From contig CAZMEN010000001.1 of the NCBI GenBank assembly GCA_964565335.1, positions 1 through 64,000 of the forward strand: a stretch of 64,000 nucleotides of DNA, read 5' to 3'. The position numbers were made by a program, and so were the translations under genes. This document shows positions 1 to 8,772 of this stretch, piece by piece. Under the pieces are notes generated by a model that saw only the letters and a list, made by a program, of their open reading frames with translations, ran no database searches and was not told the origin of the DNA. Each line of letters begins with the position of its first letter. Within the stretch, counting starts at the first letter, position 1. This stretch comes from Litorimonas sp964565335. GTDB lineage: Bacteria > Pseudomonadota > Alphaproteobacteria > Caulobacterales > Maricaulaceae.

Positions 1-37
1 TATGGACGTGGAGGTTCGAGTCCTCTCCTGGGCACCA
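1..37 (+). tRNA. 3' part of a tRNA, probably tRNA-Leu (cut by window edge)
   Basis: Bases 10-26 form a T arm: a 5-bp stem around a TTCGAGT loop. They are followed by a 7-base acceptor strand (27-33), discriminator A34 and an encoded CCA (35-37). The acceptor strand CCTGGGC would pair with a 5' GCCCAGG, as in many tRNA-Leu genes, and the bases before the T arm fit the end of a long variable arm. The anticodon lies outside the window, so the identity is an inference. Confidence 0.75.
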
Positions 38-61
38 AGAGCGGAGGCAAAGCTAAATAAA

Positions 62-982
62 ATGCTATCCGCAGCGCCGCATAAACGCTTTCGCCTCCCC
101 CGTTTCATTAGCCTTGTTTTAAGCCCCTTGGCTTTCATAGCGTGCCAAGCCAATGCACCCACGCCTAGCGCTGCTCAAGGCAAGCCTCAACATACAGTCA
201 GCACGTCTTTATGCGGGGACGCCTATCTTCAATATTTTGCGCCAGAGACAATTAAAGCCCTATCTTGGCAGGCCCGTTCTTCATTATCTTTGGCAACAGA
301 GGCGCAAAAGACTCTACCGCAAATTAGAGCCTCCGCAGAATATGTTTTGGCCTATCAGGATAATCTCATATTATTCGGCGCAGGCGAAAGTGCAGGTGTT
401 CAAGTCTCTCTACCTCATGCGGTTGAACTAAAATGGACAGAAGATTTTGAGGGCGTCAAAACCAATGCCATAAATCTGTTAATGGCTTTGGAGCCCGATA
501 TGTCGGCGCGATCAGGCGAAACACTGAAACTCTGGGAAGACCGCTTGAGCGCTATCAAGCAAACAGCCGAGGCTCAGCCCGGCCCTAAACCGAAAATTTT
601 ATACTTATCCCGCGCAGGGGGTAGCGCCGGCCCGTCGACCTTTATCGACGCGGTGATTACGGCGGCGGGCGGTGAGAATATTAATCCTGTTGCGGGTTGG
701 CATACGCCTGATTTGGAAACACTCATTCAATACACACCCGATATTATTCTCACCAGTTTTTCAGGCGGCGATTATCATTCGCGCAGTGACATGACGCACC
801 CCGTTTTGAAACGGTTGGAAGCGGGTAAAACGGTTGTCGATATCAACGGCGCTTTTTGGCCGTGTGCAGGACCTTATTTGGTGGACGCCACCGAAGATTT
901 ACAAACGGCCATTTTGGAATGGCAAACCCAACGCGCGAACGCCTCGCAAACGCTTTTGAAAAACGGGGCAAATGATGCGTAA
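62..982 (+). CDS. ABC transporter substrate-binding lipoprotein, BtuF/FecB type
   Basis: The protein (306 aa) resembles periplasmic binding proteins for cobalamin or ferric siderophores. The frame is open back to base 2, but that part lies in the upstream tRNA. The ATG at 62 is chosen because it gives a basic N-terminus, a hydrophobic segment and a lipoprotein-like Cys (FIAC, near residue 29). A typical C-lobe stretch follows (LYLSRAGGSAGPSTFIDAV, near residues 180-200). The gene overlaps the permease gene by 11 bases, so the three ABC genes form one operon. The substrate cannot be told from sequence, since there is no TonB receptor or cobalamin riboswitch in view. Confidence 0.85.
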   Translation: MLSAAPHKRFRLPRFISLVLSPLAFIACQANAPTPSAAQGKPQHTVSTSLCGDAYLQYFAPETIKALSWQARSSLSLATEAQKTLPQIRASAEYVLAYQDNLILFGAGESAGVQVSLPHAVELKWTEDFEGVKTNAINLLMALEPDMSARSGETLKLWEDRLSAIKQTAEAQPGPKPKILYLSRAGGSAGPSTFIDAVITAAGGENINPVAGWHTPDLETLIQYTPDIILTSFSGGDYHSRSDMTHPVLKRLEAGKTVVDINGAFWPCAGPYLVDATEDLQTAILEWQTQRANASQTLLKNGANDA

Positions 983-1967
983 AGTTGCCCTACCCGTCTT
1001 CCTCCTCTTGGCTATTTTGGTTTTGAGTTTTTTGTCGCTCTGGCTCGGCGTGACGAGTTTGACGCCGAAGCAAGTCTGGATGGGCCTGACGGGACAAGGA
1101 GACGCCTTAACGCAAGTGATCGTTCAAGAGGTGAGATTACCGCGCACATTATTGGCCTTATTAATTGGCGCAGGGTTGGGCGGATCAGGCGCAGCTTTGC
1201 AAGGCTATACCCGTAATGACCTCGCTGCACCCGGCTTGCTAGGGTTTTCCGCCTGCGCCGCGTTAGGGGCCGTCATTGCGCTATATTTCGGGTTTCGAGA
1301 CTGGATTACCCCTGCCGCTATTTTCGGAGCTTTAATCGGCGCAATTGTCATTAGCGCTTTAGCCTTACGAGGTGGACAGGAGGGTACAGGCCCTAGCTTA
1401 GGGTCAGGGCGTTTAATTTTGGCGGGTATCGGGATAGGGGCTTTGGCGACGGCTTTAACAGGCCTTATCATGAACCTCGCCCCCAATCCTTGGGCATTGT
1501 CGGAAATTGTGTATTGGATGATGGGGTCTCTTGATAAAGCGCATATCGGACAGGTCTGGGTCTGCGCTGTGATGACAGTGGCGGGTTTGGTTTTACTGAC
1601 AGTCACAGGCGCGCATTTGAAAACGCTCAGTTTGGGCGAAGACACAGCGCAAAGCCTTGGCGTCAATCTGCGTCTGACGCAATTTGCCGTCATTATTGGT
1701 ACGGCGCTTTGCGTCGGGAGCGGTGTGGCCGTTGCCGGAGCGATTGGATTTATCGGTCTGTTCATTCCGCATATCATGCGATTTTTAACGGGGCCTGACC
1801 CGGCAAAGCTCATACCCGTTTCTGCTTTGGCGGGAGGGTTGTTTTTACTGATAACAGATACCGCCATTCGAATCTTTAACGGGCCGGGTACGCCGCTTTA
1901 TTTGGGCGTTGTGACAGCGCTTATCGGCGTGCCATTCTTCCTCTATCTGGCTGTGAGGACTCACTAG
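972..1967 (+). CDS. FecCD/BtuC-family ABC transporter permease
   Basis: This 331-aa protein is mostly hydrophobic with about ten predicted membrane segments, the usual length for FecCD-family permeases. Family landmarks include the early VRLPRTLLALLIGAGLGGSGA stretch (near residues 55-75) and the late GAIGFIGLFIPHIMR motif (near residues 256-270), which contacts the ATPase. It would form the inner-membrane channel for the chelate delivered by the upstream lipoprotein. The start may be the ATG at 972 or at 975. It lies in an overlapping operon with the binding protein and three bases before the ATPase. Confidence 0.93.
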   Translation: MMRKVALPVFLLLAILVLSFLSLWLGVTSLTPKQVWMGLTGQGDALTQVIVQEVRLPRTLLALLIGAGLGGSGAALQGYTRNDLAAPGLLGFSACAALGAVIALYFGFRDWITPAAIFGALIGAIVISALALRGGQEGTGPSLGSGRLILAGIGIGALATALTGLIMNLAPNPWALSEIVYWMMGSLDKAHIGQVWVCAVMTVAGLVLLTVTGAHLKTLSLGEDTAQSLGVNLRLTQFAVIIGTALCVGSGVAVAGAIGFIGLFIPHIMRFLTGPDPAKLIPVSALAGGLFLLITDTAIRIFNGPGTPLYLGVVTALIGVPFFLYLAVRTH

Positions 1968-1970
1968 GCC

Positions 1971-2693
1971 ATGTTAGAAATCAAAAATCTTTGTGCCGCC
2001 TATGGCCAGAAGCGTGTCTTGCATCAGCTCTATACGCGTTTTGAAGCGGGTCAATTTACGGCGCTCATCGGGCCGAATGGTTGCGGGAAATCGACTTTGA
2101 TAAAAACACTGGCCGGTGTGAAGGGAGTCGAAAGCGGAGACGTTCTCGGTTGCCCCGACCACATTCCCGCCTCCCAATTTATCGCCTACCTTCCGCAAAC
2201 ACGGTTGGCACATCCTTTAATGACGGTTCAGGATATTATCGCGCTGGGCCGCGCGCCGCATCGCAGGCCTTTTGGGCGCAAAAATTCGGCTGATAAAAAT
2301 GCAATTGAAACCGCCCTTAAGACAACTGATTTAGAGGCCTTACGGCATAAACCTTATGGGACATTATCGGGCGGACAGCAGGCCCGTGTTTTGCTGGCCC
2401 GCGCCTTAGCGGTTGAGGCACAAATCCTCTTGGTCGATGAACCCGTGGCCTCGCTCGACCCTTATTATCAACTCGTCATTTTAGACGTCTTGAAGGCTGA
2501 AGCAGCGGCAGGAAAAACCGTCATCGCCGCTTTGCATGACCTGTCCCTTATCGACCAATTCTCTGATAAAGCCATATTGATGCAGGCGGGCAAAATTGTG
2601 GCTGAAGGTAAGACCGAAGCTGTCTTAACCGATAACAACCTCGAGCAGGTTTTTCACATAAAAAAAACGGGCGGAAAATTCCGGCCCGTTTAG
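1971..2693 (+). CDS. ABC transporter ATP-binding protein, FecE/BtuD type
   Basis: This 240-aa ATPase has a Walker A motif (GPNGCGKST, near residue 34), a Q-loop (YLPQTR), an ABC signature (LSGGQQAR, near residue 137) and a Walker B motif (ILLVDEPVASLDP), followed by the H-loop HD in ALHDLS. It completes an importer with the upstream permease and binding lipoprotein. Its last codons contain a strong inverted repeat that also looks like a terminator for the opposing peptidase gene. Confidence 0.93.
   Translation: MLEIKNLCAAYGQKRVLHQLYTRFEAGQFTALIGPNGCGKSTLIKTLAGVKGVESGDVLGCPDHIPASQFIAYLPQTRLAHPLMTVQDIIALGRAPHRRPFGRKNSADKNAIETALKTTDLEALRHKPYGTLSGGQQARVLLARALAVEAQILLVDEPVASLDPYYQLVILDVLKAEAAAGKTVIAALHDLSLIDQFSDKAILMQAGKIVAEGKTEAVLTDNNLEQVFHIKKTGGKFRPV
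2661..2691 (-). terminator. Rho-independent terminator for the S9 peptidase gene, inside the 3' end of the ATPase gene
   Basis: AAACGGGC (2665-2672) pairs with GCCCGTTT (2684-2691), and an inner GGAA/TTCC stem extends the hairpin. On the minus strand it is followed by a run of T (complement of the A run ending near 2667). It lies 24 bases beyond the stop codon of the minus-strand peptidase and inside the last codons of the plus-strand ATPase. Confidence 0.65.
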
Positions 2694-2714
2694 GTGTTAA
2701 ATTCTGCCTTGGCG

Positions 2715-4733
2715 TTACGGCGAAAACTCACTCTCGCCGACATGTTTTTTAAGAAATTTATCTAGCCCTTTAAAGAAATCCTCTCGGTTTTTTTGATTGG
2801 AGAGATAATGATCTCCGTCTTTGAAGTCCATATAGGTAATCTTCGCTTTGCTCTTTTTGAGCGCTGATTTCATCCGCTGATATTGGTTAAACTCAACTTG
2901 TTGATCCAATTCGCCGTGTGCAAGGAAAAGCGGAACCGTCATCTCTCCCGCAATTTTTACGGGAGAATTCGCTTTTATATCATCCTTATCCTCGAACCCT
3001 TTGCCGATAAAGTTTTCGGCCAATACGTTACCAAAGCGGTAGCGTTTCTTGCCGCGCACGAAATCCTTAATATCGGTCAGCGCTGCCATGGCGATAGCGC
3101 AGCGATAAAGGTCAGGATTTTTCCCTGCCCCCATGAGAGACGCATATCCTCCATATGACCACCCTGCGATACAAACGCGTTCGGGATCTGCGTAACCCTT
3201 CTCAATCACCCAGCGTGTTCCGTCTTCAACATCGTCTTGCATAACAGTCCAGTTTTCACGGCCAGCATCTTTAAACGCCTTTCCGTAACCATCAGAGCCT
3301 CGGAAGTTCATCTGCAAAACACCGTAACCACGGGACGCAAAGAATTGCGCAAAATAGTCAAACCGCTTACTGTCACGCGCATAAGGGCCGCCATGCGGAA
3401 GGACAATAAAGGGAAGACCTTTCAACTTGGACGTATCCGTTATTGTCGGCGGAATCGTGACATAGGCAGGAATTTTCTGGCCGTCTCTCGCCGTATATTT
3501 CACCGGAATGACTTCGCCTAACATATTGGATTTCAGCTGAGGGCGATAATGGCCCAAAGCTTGGGGTTTGGTAGCGCCTGCTTTATATAAACCTAAGAGA
3601 CCCGGGTCATAGGCATGCGACATTTTGATGAGCATGGTTTTCCCATCATCAGCCTGATCAATGAAATCTATATTATGCTGCGGAAACTTACGTCTTAAGC
3701 CCTGAAGATAGGTATCATTATCCCCTATCATCTCCGTTTGTTCCGTATCGGCCGTATAACGTACGCCAATTATGTCGTCACCGCCCTTCGACAAGACAAC
3801 GCCCGCAGCATCATATTTATCATTGTGATATATGTCGCGCGTAATCGTCTTCTTTGATAAGTCATAGACATAAAGACCAACCGTATCTTTCCCATTGTAA
3901 GCCCCGATAATCAATTCGTCGGGATTAGATGTGAAGCCGTAGACGGAAGTGTCAGGCGCAAGTCCTGGATAATAGTCATCAACGAAACGCCACTCGCCGT
4001 CTTCGGCGTCCATGATTTTCATAACCCAGTCGCCAGACTCGTCATCTTTCAGGCCTTGGCCTAAACGCGGCGTCCCCGTCTGGTCTGTGTGCCAGGACTG
4101 AATATTGCGGTCGCCATTACGGACGGTTTTGTATTTTCCCGATTTAACATCCACGCGATGAATAGCGGGCCTGACGTTATTGTCGTCTTCGGAAAAAGCC
4201 ATCAGGATATGATCGGGATCATCTTCGAGCCAATCCACAACGACATTATTGAACTGTCGAAACAAATCCATGCGCTGCAGTTTTGAACCTGCGACGACAT
4301 CACCTTGGCCTCTGGGGTCGATGAGGATTTTCCCTTTACCTGACTTGATATTATAACTGAAAATATACCCTGTGCGGAATGGCGTTCCTCTCATCTCTTC
4401 GCTCTGCCAGAAAGAGAATAACACCTGTTCTTTATTCGCCCATTTAATGTAAGCGGGTTTAATACCGCTATCCAACTTAACGACTTTAACCGGGGCCTCC
4501 GGGTTTGTGAGATCATTTACACTTAATCTATACTCGCCGTCTCTGTTGATGATTACCGCCAGCTTCGACGCGTCAGGTGACAGCGTAGCGTCATAGATTT
4601 CGGGTAGTTTCCCGAAAGCCTCCGCAGGCGGCGGCGCGGCAAATGCGAAATCCGTTTGGCTGATAAGCGCCGCGCATGACATAGCGCAGAGGGAAAGCGA
4701 TGTCGCCAAAAACGACCGAAATTTGGAAAACAT
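2715..4733 (-). CDS. S9 family (prolyl oligopeptidase-like) exported peptidase
   Basis: This 672-aa protein has a signal peptide (MFSKFRSFLATSL..., cleavage near ADFAFA-AP). A beta-propeller-like N-terminal half follows, then an alpha/beta-hydrolase catalytic domain. The expected triad is visible: Ser near 526 (GWSYGGY), Asp near 610 (HGELDQQ) and His near 642 (DGDHYLS). The ATG at 4733 is preferred over a longer frame because AAGGA lies at good spacing and the signal peptide starts there. It probably cleaves peptides in the periplasm. A decayed paralogue lies just upstream (4811-5244). Confidence 0.92.
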   Translation of the reverse strand: MFSKFRSFLATSLSLCAMSCAALISQTDFAFAAPPPAEAFGKLPEIYDATLSPDASKLAVIINRDGEYRLSVNDLTNPEAPVKVVKLDSGIKPAYIKWANKEQVLFSFWQSEEMRGTPFRTGYIFSYNIKSGKGKILIDPRGQGDVVAGSKLQRMDLFRQFNNVVVDWLEDDPDHILMAFSEDDNNVRPAIHRVDVKSGKYKTVRNGDRNIQSWHTDQTGTPRLGQGLKDDESGDWVMKIMDAEDGEWRFVDDYYPGLAPDTSVYGFTSNPDELIIGAYNGKDTVGLYVYDLSKKTITRDIYHNDKYDAAGVVLSKGGDDIIGVRYTADTEQTEMIGDNDTYLQGLRRKFPQHNIDFIDQADDGKTMLIKMSHAYDPGLLGLYKAGATKPQALGHYRPQLKSNMLGEVIPVKYTARDGQKIPAYVTIPPTITDTSKLKGLPFIVLPHGGPYARDSKRFDYFAQFFASRGYGVLQMNFRGSDGYGKAFKDAGRENWTVMQDDVEDGTRWVIEKGYADPERVCIAGWSYGGYASLMGAGKNPDLYRCAIAMAALTDIKDFVRGKKRYRFGNVLAENFIGKGFEDKDDIKANSPVKIAGEMTVPLFLAHGELDQQVEFNQYQRMKSALKKSKAKITYMDFKDGDHYLSNQKNREDFFKGLDKFLKKHVGESEFSP

Positions 4734-4810
4734 ATAAAGTCCTTCAGAATAAAAGCAGAGCATTCGTTAACACATCAAAACCGTAGGTATTAACCCAGAA
4801 AGAAAGCCCA

Positions 4811-5244
4811 TTACGGCTTCATATATTCGCTTTCGCCGTTCACATTTCGAAGAAATTGTTCAACTTCGATGAAGAATTTTTCACGGTTTCTTTGATCAGA
4901 CAGATAGTGGTTTTCATTTTCGAATGCCAAATATTTCGCAGGAATGTTCGCTTTTCGTAGGGCTTTTTTCATGCGTTGAAACTGATTGAAAAACACATTT
5001 TCGTCCTGTTCTCCATGCGCAAGGAATACCGGAACTTTAATCTGATTTGCGACATTCACAGGTGAATTCGCGGCGTCATAGGCGACTGGCAATTCCCCAA
5101 AAGCTTTCGCCGCAGGAGCAGCATGGGCTGTGAAAGAGGAAGCAAACAAGGGAAATGCAAGAAAGCCGAGGCAGGTTCCCAAACCGAGTAAAATTTTTGT
5201 CAAAGATGATTTAGGTCGCAGACGGGTTATAAATTTCAAAACAT
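4811..5244 (-). pseudogene. Decayed S9 peptidase paralogue: internal deletion plus start-codon frameshift
   Basis: The 142-residue frame joins an S9 signal peptide and first residues (AAPAAKAFGELPVAYDA) directly to the last ~85 residues of the catalytic domain (VPVFLAHGEQDENVFFNQF... ENENHYLSDQRN). The propeller and the GxSxGG nucleophile region are missing. The junction lies at a shared A-x-SP tract (compare YDATLSP and ANSPV in the neighbour). The ATG at 5244 has a good AAGGA site but reads Met-Phe-stop. Compared with the neighbour's start, one base has been lost at codon 3, and the frame can only be entered at a TTG (5239). Asp and His of the triad remain, Ser does not. It is probably the relic of a tandem duplication. 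Confidence 0.8.
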
Positions 5245-5248
5245 ATCC

Positions 5249-5299
5249 TTTTAGTGTGAAGAAACACTAGACAGTGCAACTTTCCATTACACACTAAAA
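5249..5299. repeat. 10-bp perfect inverted repeat between dcd and the S9 remnant
   Basis: TTTTAGTGTG (5249-5258) and CACACTAAAA (5290-5299) are perfect reverse complements separated by 31 bases. The right arm contains the dcd stop codon. It could form a stem after dcd or be a regulator site for the remnant gene. It has no clean T run, so a terminator role is uncertain. Confidence 0.4.
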
Positions 5300-6331
5300 A
5301 GCAAAATGTTTGGATAAACGCAAGCCTTGAGATTGGTAATGCGAGCCTTGCGCCCCATACAGCGCCTGCGGATCTTCACTTAAGGGCTCGAACACCAATT
5401 TCGCGACGGACTGCCCATGCCGCAATAAGAACGGCACATCCCGACCCCGCACCTCTAAAACGGCACGGCTTCCCTGACCTCCGGCCTCGGCCAGTCCAAA
5501 GCCAGGGTCAAAAAATCCGGCATAATGTGCGCGAAACTCGCCGATCTCCGGTGCAATCGGGGCCATCTCCGCCGCCCGATTTTGCGGAATAGAGACCGCC
5601 TCTTGGCTCGCCAAAATATAAAATTCTTCGGGGTCCAAAACGAGTTGCCCGTCAGGCGCGTAAAGCGGCTCCCAATAATCACGCGCTTTATGTTGACCAA
5701 TCCCTCGTAAATCGACTAAACCGGAATGACGTCGCGCGCGCCATCCGATAATATCGGAGCCGTCAATCCCGTTTAGATCAATACTGACCGTTTGCGTATC
5801 CAATATCTGCGGTGGGCCTGAACGAAAGCGTAGTTGCACAAGCCTGTCGCCGGGACGCACCAGAATGGGAAATGTACGGGGCGCGACCTCAACATAAAGC
5901 GGGCCGCTATAGCCTTCGGGGACGGCATCAAACCGTGTCGCCCCGTCGCATATAACACGGGTAAAGACATCGAGACGCCCGGTTGAGCTTTTGGGGTTAG
6001 CCGCCGCGCTCAGACCTTTTGGCAAATTCAAGGATTCAACCAGTGGCAATAAGTAAACGCAGCCTGTTTCTAACACCGCACCCTCTGTAATATCAATGGA
6101 GTGTAAACATAGAGCGTTCAATGTCTTATCAATGACACCGCCTTCACCCGGAAGGTAGCTCGCGCGCATGCGATAGGCTTTCGTGCCCAATTGCAGATCC
6201 AGACTGGCCGGCTGCACGAGAGGCGGAAGGTTGGGCGAGTCCGGAAACAGATCATCAATCGTCGATTGATGAATGACACGCTCTTCGATCAGAGCGCGAA
6301 TGGATTGAGCCGGAAGAATACCCTTATTCAT
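5294..6331 (-). CDS. dcd: 2'-deoxycytidine 5'-triphosphate deaminase (long, two-domain form)
   Basis: This enzyme (345 aa) deaminates dCTP to dUTP for thymidylate synthesis. It matches the long alphaproteobacterial form with two dUTPase-fold halves, not the ~190-aa enterobacterial Dcd. Landmarks are MNKGILPAQSIRALIEE at the N-terminus, QPASLDLQLG (near 40), the NPKSSTGRLDVFTRVI active-site region (near 110) and a repeated HYAGFFDPGFG segment (near 270). The ATG at 6331 is preferred over an upstream extension because homologues start there. Confidence 0.9.
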   Translation of the reverse strand: MNKGILPAQSIRALIEERVIHQSTIDDLFPDSPNLPPLVQPASLDLQLGTKAYRMRASYLPGEGGVIDKTLNALCLHSIDITEGAVLETGCVYLLPLVESLNLPKGLSAAANPKSSTGRLDVFTRVICDGATRFDAVPEGYSGPLYVEVAPRTFPILVRPGDRLVQLRFRSGPPQILDTQTVSIDLNGIDGSDIIGWRARRHSGLVDLRGIGQHKARDYWEPLYAPDGQLVLDPEEFYILASQEAVSIPQNRAAEMAPIAPEIGEFRAHYAGFFDPGFGLAEAGGQGSRAVLEVRGRDVPFLLRHGQSVAKLVFEPLSEDPQALYGAQGSHYQSQGLRLSKHFAF

Positions 6332-6488
6332 AAAAGCGGCGTACCATGCTATTCGCCTCTTACAAGAATGAACTGTAAATTTATGGCCTAAAATGGTCAA
6401 AGAGCTTGCGAGTCAGGGTTTGTCCGCGCAATATCCACTCGTGAGAGCTGTTCGCATGGTATGTGAAACAGTGAAGGGAGTAGGGGTT

Positions 6489-6929
6489 ATGGCTGACACA
6501 GAAACACTCATGGTTGAGAATATTTGTGTGCCTGTTCAATTTGAGCAACGCACAAAAGACGTCATTGTCCGTGTCGAGCCGGAGTTTTTGGAAGAGCAAT
6601 CTTCAGTTTCCGACTCCCGTTTCATCTGGGCCTACACGGTCGAGATTGATAATCGCGGCAAACATGACCTCCAAGTGACCGGACGTTTCTGGCAAATCGC
6701 CGATAGCCGCGGACAAGTTCAAGAAGTACGCGGCGCAGGCGTTGTCGGAGAACAACCGACCATTAAATCCGGTGAAGTCTTCCGTTACACAAGCGGCGCC
6801 CCTCTGACAGCTCCCTCAGGCATGATGCGCGGTACATATAGTGTGCAATCTCCGGACGGCGAGAGCTATGACATCGACATTCCGGCCTTCGTCCTCGACA
6901 GCCCGCATGAGGGTTTAGTTCTTAACTAA
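6489..6929 (+). CDS. apaG: ApaG domain protein
   Basis: This protein (146 aa) has the ApaG beta-sandwich pattern: RFIWAYTVEIDNRGKHDLQVTGRFW, then GEQPTIKSGEVFRYTSGAPL and GMMRGTYSVQ. ApaG is linked to metal tolerance and to nucleotide or RNA-related functions; its exact role is unsettled. The ATG at 6489 is preferred over the one at 6393 because GGGAG lies 9 bases upstream and homologues start just before the VENICVPV strand. It stands divergent from dcd and upstream of rlmN. Confidence 0.9.
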   Translation: MADTETLMVENICVPVQFEQRTKDVIVRVEPEFLEEQSSVSDSRFIWAYTVEIDNRGKHDLQVTGRFWQIADSRGQVQEVRGAGVVGEQPTIKSGEVFRYTSGAPLTAPSGMMRGTYSVQSPDGESYDIDIPAFVLDSPHEGLVLN

Positions 6930-7009
6930 GCCCGCATTCGCAGGCTGCTTTCTTGTTATCGCTGTAAAAACAGGTGACTAATCCGCCTGCTCCGTGATAT
7001 GGGCGCGCC

Positions 7010-8185
7010 ATGGCGTCCACAACCCTCATACAAACGGCTGAACCGCAAGGCGGCACGCAGGCTTTCTCCTCTGAAGACACCCGCCCCTCTCTGGTTGGCT
7101 TGGGCCGAAAAGAGATTGCCTCTCATTTGGAAGACTTTGGCATTGAGCCAAAAAAAATCCGAATGCGGACGAAACAGATATTCCATTGGATCTATAATTA
7201 CGGTGTCCGTGATTGGGACCAGATGACCAATATCGCCAAACCCCTGCGGGCAAAATTAGCCGAACAATTTACATTAGAACGACCAGAAATTGTCGAACGA
7301 CAAATCAGTGTGGACGGCACACGAAAATATCTTATTCGTATGTCACCCGGCGTTGAAGTGGAGAGCGTGTTTATCCCCGATGTATCCAAGACAGGCGCGC
7401 TATGTGTATCCTCCCAAGTTGGCTGTACGCTGACTTGTAAGTTCTGCCACACAGGGACACAGAGATTGGTCAGAAACCTCACCGCGCGCGAAATTGTGCT
7501 ACAGGTCATCATGGCCCGCGATGATTTAGGCGAATGGCCAACAACACAAGAAAACCGCCGCCTGACCAATATTGTTTTCATGGGCATGGGTGAGCCGCTC
7601 TATAATACTGACAATGTTGGCGACTCTCTGGACGTTATATGCGACCCAGAAGGCCTTGGCATCGGGCGCAGACGCATCACGGTTTCGACCAGCGGCGTCG
7701 TGCCAGAAATCGGGCCGATGGGCGAGCGCACATCCGCTATGCTCGCAATTTCCCTTCATGCCGCCAATGATGATTTGAGGACTCAAATCATGCCGATTAA
7801 TAAAAAATACCCGCTGGCTGAATTGATGCAGGCTTGCCGAGACTATCCGGGCCTATCAAATTCTCGCCGTATCACCTTTGAATATGTGATGCTCAAGGGG
7901 ATAAATGATAGCCCGAAACACGCCCGTGAATTGATTAATCTGCTCAAAGGAATTCCAGCAAAGGTTAACCTTATACCGTTTAATCCGTGGCCGGGATCCG
8001 ACTATGAATGCTCCGATTGGGAGACGATTGAAAGCTTTGCCGACACGGTCAACCGTGCGGGCTATGCCAGCCCAATTCGTACGCCGCGCGGGCGGGACAT
8101 TCTGGCCGCTTGCGGTCAGCTGAAATCCGAGTCTGAGAAAAAACGCGCAAGCACATTACGGGCTGAAGCGAAGCGTGTTGATTAA
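7010..8185 (+). CDS. rlmN: 23S rRNA (adenine-2503-C2) / tRNA (A37-C2) methyltransferase
   Basis: This radical-SAM RNA methylase (391 aa) carries the CX3CX2C iron-sulfur motif (CTLTCKFC, near residue 145). Other landmarks are the upstream GALCVSSQVG stretch, the VFMGMGEPLYN motif and the ISLHAAND and NLIPFNPWPG segments. The C-terminal catalytic Cys lies in ILAACGQL (near 370). It methylates A2503 in the peptidyl-transferase centre and A37 in some tRNAs. It follows apaG on the same strand. Confidence 0.96.
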   Translation: MASTTLIQTAEPQGGTQAFSSEDTRPSLVGLGRKEIASHLEDFGIEPKKIRMRTKQIFHWIYNYGVRDWDQMTNIAKPLRAKLAEQFTLERPEIVERQISVDGTRKYLIRMSPGVEVESVFIPDVSKTGALCVSSQVGCTLTCKFCHTGTQRLVRNLTAREIVLQVIMARDDLGEWPTTQENRRLTNIVFMGMGEPLYNTDNVGDSLDVICDPEGLGIGRRRITVSTSGVVPEIGPMGERTSAMLAISLHAANDDLRTQIMPINKKYPLAELMQACRDYPGLSNSRRITFEYVMLKGINDSPKHARELINLLKGIPAKVNLIPFNPWPGSDYECSDWETIESFADTVNRAGYASPIRTPRGRDILAACGQLKSESEKKRASTLRAEAKRVD

Positions 8186-8320
8186 AACGCCGTGAAGCAT
8201 GGCTTCAGTCTTAGAGGTCACATTTTTTAGAGGGCTTTCATAATTTTTACTTGCGCCCGCTTCTATCTTTGCGCATCTCTGCTCTCGAAATTCGCGTTTA
8301 AGGTGAAAGACACGCACGCG

Positions 8321-8337
8321 GTGCGAAGATATCGCAC
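8321..8337. promoter_or_regulatory. Short palindrome upstream of the DUF350 gene
   Basis: GTGCGA (8321-8326) and TCGCAC (8332-8337) form a 6-bp inverted repeat with a 5-base spacer, 18 bases before the ATG at 8356. It could be an operator for this small operon. This rests on symmetry and position only. Confidence 0.25.
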
Positions 8338-8355
8338 GATATAACAAAGGGTAAT

Positions 8356-8769
8356 ATGCAACCGGCACTCGACAGCTTGGCCAACGGCCTTCCTATTTTG
8401 ATTTTCTACCTTTTGGTGGTGACGGTAATTTTTATTATCGGTCTCGTGATTTACACGCGCCTCACCCCACATGCGGAACTGAAACTGGTGCAAGAGGGTA
8501 ACATGGCGGCGGCCATTCATTTCAGTGCCCTGATCATCGGGTTGACCTTGCCTTTAGCGGCCTGCCTCGTGAATCGTTTCAGCCTGTTTGATGTGGCGAT
8601 TTGGGGAACGACCAGCCTGTTTTTACAGCTTTTCCTCTTTCGCCTCACCGACGCCATATTCAAAGGGATGCCTGAACGGATTACAAATAATGAAACCGCG
8701 CCGGCTTTGGTGTTGGCGGCTTTCAAATTAGCGGGATCCATTATATTGGCCCTCGCCATTGTCGGTTAA
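8356..8769 (+). CDS. DUF350 (UPF0719) inner-membrane protein
   Basis: This 137-aa protein has four predicted membrane segments in two pairs, as in DUF350 proteins. The first pair starts at ILIFYLLVVTVIFIIGLVI, and a conserved GNMAAAIHFSALIIG stretch lies between. The function is unknown. It is followed by an S1-type protease gene three bases later and an extensin-like gene, which suggests one envelope-related operon (inference). Confidence 0.8.
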   Translation: MQPALDSLANGLPILIFYLLVVTVIFIIGLVIYTRLTPHAELKLVQEGNMAAAIHFSALIIGLTLPLAACLVNRFSLFDVAIWGTTSLFLQLFLFRLTDAIFKGMPERITNNETAPALVLAAFKLAGSIILALAIVG

Positions 8770-8772
8770 GCC

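Noticed and set aside
2..61. In-frame extension of the binding-protein gene into the tRNA
   Set aside because: The ATG at 2 lies in the tRNA 3' end. The ATG at 62 gives a proper signal sequence.
1205..1867. 220-codon minus-strand frame
   Set aside because: It lies wholly inside the FecCD permease gene on the other strand and has no domain signal.
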